Made by a program: the position numbers and the translations under genes
Origin: Salvelinus alpinus
Taxonomy: Eukaryota; Chordata; Actinopteri; Salmoniformes; Salmonidae
NCBI RefSeq assembly: GCF_045679555.1
Contig: NC_092091.1
Coordinates: 11,123,918 to 11,187,917 of the forward strand
Length of the DNA: 64,000 nt
Direction of reading: 5' to 3'
Part shown: one piece after another, positions 61,245 through 64,000 of the stretch
Numbering within the stretch: the first letter of the stretch is position 1
Layout: each line of letters begins with the position of its first letter
The notes under the pieces: model-generated
What the model was told of the DNA's origin: nothing
Seen by the model: the letters and a program-made list of their open reading frames with translations, nothing else
Databases searched by the model: none

Positions 61245-64000
61245 CTGATTGGCAGACAGAATGTTGGACCTATGAACTAAAATGTTCTCACCAAATGTTA
61301 TTTGTATTCATATATTTACCGTTACCTGTATATTACCGTTTGATTAAGAACCCATTCACCTTGTTATTTAGTTACATAAGGCAGGTAACCTAGTGGTTAG
61401 AGTGTAGAGGCGGCAGGTAACCTAGTGGTTAGAGTGTAGAGGTGGCAGGTAGACTAGTGGTTAGAGTGTAGAGGCGGCAGGTAACCTAGTGGTTAGAGGT
61501 TAGGTTACCTGCCGCCTCTACACTCTAACCACTAGGTTACCTGCCAACCTCTACACTCTAACCACTAGGCTACCTGCCAACCTCTACACTCTAACCACTA
61601 GGCTACCTGCCACCTCTACACTCTAACCACTAGGCTACCTGCCAACTTCTACACTCTAACCACTAGGCTACCTGCCAACTTCTACACTCTAACCACTAGG
61701 CTACCTGCCACCTCTACACTCTAACCACTAGGCTACCTGCCAACCTCTACACTCTAACCACTAGGTTACCTGCCGCCTCTACACTCTAATTCATTCTTTC
61801 ATGTTCTCTCTCAGGGCCTGTTTCACTCACTCTCTCCAGCAGCTTGCCCTTCATGAGTGGCTTGACCACGTTGTAGGTGGTGGTGAAGTACCAGGGCTGG
61901 TGGATGAAATGGACCGCTTTGAACCGGGCCGGGAAGGAGTCCTGAAACACACAAGTGGAACAGAGGGTCAGAAGAGTTACAGATCTCACCACCACTATGG
62001 CCATAAGCATCCTCATCGCGAGTAACGGATCTCACCACCACTATGGCCATAAGCATCCTCATCGCGCGAGTAACGGAAAGGGAAAGTTGAACTGTTGAAC
62101 TTTGCCAAAAAGAGTTCAGCGCATTTAGGTCGAACAGATTGTCTGATATTTCTAAAAACAGCAACGACCACTTTTACCAGAGAGTAAATGAATGTCTGAA
62201 GGGAAAATGGTAAACATGTAAATTAATGTGCTGCGTGAGTAGAATCAGATCCCACCTCTACCACCAATGGCGCAGGTAAAGTTTTCAGGCCCATAAAAAT
62301 AGAATTCAGGCCATCATTGGAAAGAAAATCCATTGGTTTAAAAATGATTAAATGGATTAAAAATCCATTATTTTGTATCCTAATAAGGTAATGTTCCGTT
62401 CAGTATTCCCTCGGCTTGTGTTTGTGAAAGCGACCTGCAACATGTCCACCATCTTCTTGAGCTCAGTGGGTTTGATGCCGGAGGCCTGCTGCATGGTGAA
62501 GCCCTTGAAGTTCTCAATGATGCAGAAACCGTTGATCTGAGTCTCCTCGTTCTCTAGCAACTTCTCCAGGATTACACAGTAGGCACGGAGGATCTGGTGA
62601 ACACACACACATAGTCACACACACACACACACATAGTCACACACATATAGTCACACACGTATAGTCACACACACATAGTTACACAGTTGTCAACATTTCA
62701 GAATCATTTTAAAAAACGACACCACTCTCTTGATTATGATTTTCAATAATCGAAGCTTTGTTTTAATTGTCTTTCACAGCAACATGACTTAATAGACCAC
62801 ACACTGGGTCATAGGTTTCAGGCCAGAAAGACAATTAAAACAAAGCTTCTATTATTGAAAATCATAATCAAGAGAGTGGTGTCGTTTTTTTTATTTTACA
62901 TTTTTATGTGATCTCTTTTTGGTTCCAAGCACCCTTTTTACTTGTCTACACAAATGCATTTAGAGTTTAAAAAAAAAATGTATATTTTGAGCATGTTCCC
63001 CCTCCTTTACTGAACGTGAGCGAGGCCTTTTGATAACCACAGATATTTCAATTTAAATTCAAGTTATTATTTATCAAGGGCTTGTCCACCTGATTACAAT
63101 TATCAATAACTCCCATTGCTGCTGTATGTCTATGAAAACATTGCTCCTGCCATGTTTTAGTGCCTTGTGGGGACCACCAATGTATTTCAAATGGGTGCAT
63201 TGTGGGGACCCAGGCCCCCGCTAGACACCTCGTCGAAGGTGATCTCTTCGTAGTCCCAGTTCTCGATGTTGAAGAGCAGCACGATGCGGCCGTACTTGTC
63301 TCTGCTGGACAGGATGCCTGGGTAGCCGGCCTCGATGGTGCTGCGGACAGCCTCGGGGGTCAGGTTCTCAAACAGCTCAGGGTAGTCTCTCCTGAAGCGC
63401 ACGTAACCTGAACACGGACACAGGGTCATCAACATCAGATAGACTCCGTGCCATGTCAGGAGGAGTTAAGCAGACAGGAAGATCAACACATATATGTTGC
63501 TTGGTTGGGTTTAATCAAACTGTATATTTCCTTCCAATGGCAATGTTTAAAATGATCATGTGCATAGCTGACTTAGCCTGGTCCCAAATATTTGTGTGCT
63601 CTCTTGGCAACTCCAACAGTACTTGGCTATACAGCAACATATTGGGGTGGCAGGTAGCCTAGTGGTTAGAGCATTGGGCCAGTAACCTAAAGGTTGCTAG
63701 ATCGAATCCCCGAGCTGACAAGGTAAAAATCTGTCGTTCTACCCCTGAACAAGGCAGTTAACCCACTGTTCCTAGGCTGTCATTGTAAATAAGAATTTGT
63801 TCTTAATTGACTTGCCTAGTTAAATAAAGGTAAACAAATATATATATTTCGGACCAGGCTATAGCGGCCTGTCATTGAAAGATAAAGCAATTTTAACACA
63901 GCTTTAATGAAATAGACAGAAAACTTCACCACTGACATACAGTACAGTAGTTTGTAGGGACCCACCCTTCATGAGGTCAAAGGCTCGGGGCACGTCGTAT
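61116..64000 (-). CDS. rlbp1: rlbp1, retinaldehyde-binding protein 1 (CRALBP), 3' part of gene
   Basis: A cytosolic carrier of 11-cis-retinal and 11-cis-retinol in retinal pigment epithelium and Muller glia. Five coding exons are seen: 63966-64000 (cut by the window), 63229-63407, 62435-62593, 61831-61941 and 61116-61244, all in phase. They cover the CRAL-TRIO domain to the stop. Recognisable motifs include [58 protein letters not shown] and [13 protein letters not shown]. The Arg in SSRDKYGR and in PARFKA, positions mutated in human retinal disease (R151, R234 as I recall), are conserved. The product ends about nine residues earlier than I recall for human, whose tail is ENTAF. Confidence 0.95.
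61382..61791. repeat. 32-bp array of SINE tRNA-like heads in opposing orientations
   Basis: Four plus-oriented units (GGCAGGTAACCTAGTGGTTA plus GAGTGTAGAG) at 61382-61500 are followed by nine units in reverse orientation (CTCTAACCACTAGG...TACCTGCC) to 61791. The unit equals the 5' tRNA-like head of the SINE at 63643-63840, including the A-box-like TAGCCTAGTGGTTAGAG. It fills most of the last rlbp1 intron. Confidence 0.93.
61831..61941 (-). CDS. rlbp1: rlbp1 exon (CRAL-TRIO domain)
   Basis: 111 bp, phase 0-0. The acceptor is GTGTTTCAG|GACTCC and the donor AGA|GTGAGT. It encodes [20 protein letters not shown], then [17 protein letters not shown]. Confidence 0.97.
61982..62073. repeat. 46-bp tandem duplication
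   Basis: Two copies of GATCTCACCACCACTATGGC and CATAAGCATCCTCATCGCG with a period of 46 bp, in an rlbp1 intron. The second copy has an extra CG. Confidence 0.92.
62435..62593 (-). CDS. rlbp1: rlbp1 exon (CRAL-TRIO domain core)
   Basis: 159 bp, phase 0-0. The donor is TTGCAG|GTCGCT and the acceptor TGTTCACCAG|ATCCTC. It encodes [20 protein letters not shown], then [20 protein letters not shown] and [13 protein letters not shown]. The acceptor is preceded by a long UG-rich tract in place of a normal polypyrimidine tract. Confidence 0.97.
62599..62690. repeat. (CA)n tract next to rlbp1 acceptor
   Basis: CACACACA blocks separated by TAGT, TATAGT and GTATAGT, reading as UG repeats in the transcript up to 8 nt before the acceptor AG. 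Confidence 0.92.
62711..62890. repeat. 64-bp inverted repeat (foldback) in rlbp1 intron
   Basis: The arms 62711-62774 and 62827-62890 are inverse complements at 63 of 64 positions (GACACCACTCTCTTGATTAT at the outer part, AAGCTTTGTTTTAATTGTCT at the inner part). The loop is 52 bp. Confidence 0.95.
63229..63407 (-). CDS. rlbp1: rlbp1 exon (start of CRAL-TRIO domain)
   Basis: 179 bp, phase 1 in and phase 0 out. The acceptor is CGTGTTCAG|GTTACG and the donor GACGAG|GTGTCT. It encodes [20 protein letters not shown], then [20 protein letters not shown] and [19 protein letters not shown]. Confidence 0.97.
63643..63840 (+). repeat. tRNA-derived SINE (SmaI/Fok-like), near full length
   Basis: The head is GGCAGGTAGCCTAGTGGTTA plus GAGC (A-box region) and GATCGAATCCCCGAGCTGAC (B-box region). 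The body has CCCCTGAACAAGGCAGTTAA, and the 3' end is CTTGCCTAGTTAAATAAAGG. Lies in an rlbp1 intron, opposite to the gene. Confidence 0.92.
63966..64000 (-). CDS. rlbp1: rlbp1 exon, partial at window edge
   Basis: The 3' end of the preceding exon encodes [11 protein letters not shown] plus one base, with donor AAGG|GTGGGT at 63965. It joins in phase 1 with the exon at 63407 to give Gly. The upstream part lies outside the window. Confidence 0.9.

Overview
This is nuclear DNA from a ray-finned fish, almost certainly a salmonid (trout, salmon, char or whitefish group). The window holds three vertebrate genes in conserved order, all transcribed from the minus strand: hapln3 (partial, 1-7856), mfge8/lactadherin (complete coding region, 19405-56987) and rlbp1/CRALBP (partial, 61116-64000). 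The human counterparts cluster at 15q26. The salmonid assignment rests on the repeats: several Tc1-like families, a Sleeping-Beauty-type element, L2 LINEs and tRNA-derived SINEs of salmonid type. No operon, virus, CRISPR array or bacterial feature was seen.

Layout. 1-4340 is an unbroken 24-bp minisatellite (180 copies) inside a hapln3 intron. 4460-7856 carries the hapln3 Link-1, Ig and signal-peptide exons, with a dead Tc1 element in an intron. 7857-19404 is intergenic, with an L2 LINE, a 38/41-bp minisatellite and a deleted Tc1-type element. 19405-56987 is mfge8: ten coding exons in perfect phase (1419 nt, 472 aa) encoding a signal peptide, three EGF domains (the second with RGD) and two F5/8C domains. 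Its introns are filled with transposons (hAT, Sleeping-Beauty type, L2, two inverted Tc1 copies and more) and minisatellites. 57200-61115 is a 4-kb intergenic gap. 61116-64000 holds the last five coding exons of rlbp1, the first of them cut by the window edge.

The genes act separately. Hapln3 is an extracellular hyaluronan-proteoglycan link protein, Mfge8 is a secreted integrin- and phosphatidylserine-binding bridge, and Rlbp1 is a cytosolic 11-cis-retinoid carrier of the visual cycle.

The recurring oddity is tandem repeats at splice sites. The mfge8 C2 exon has its acceptor plus its first coding bases amplified into 24 copies. The mfge8 EGF2 exon has a duplicated donor. Two hapln3 donors run into UG repeats, and an rlbp1 acceptor has a UG tract where a polypyrimidine tract is expected. 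I found no clearly new biological system. The acceptor-bearing minisatellite and the palindromic SINE-head array are the most unusual structures. Exon boundaries are by-eye predictions from GT/AG sites, phase and protein similarity, without transcript evidence. Family-consensus comparisons are from memory.
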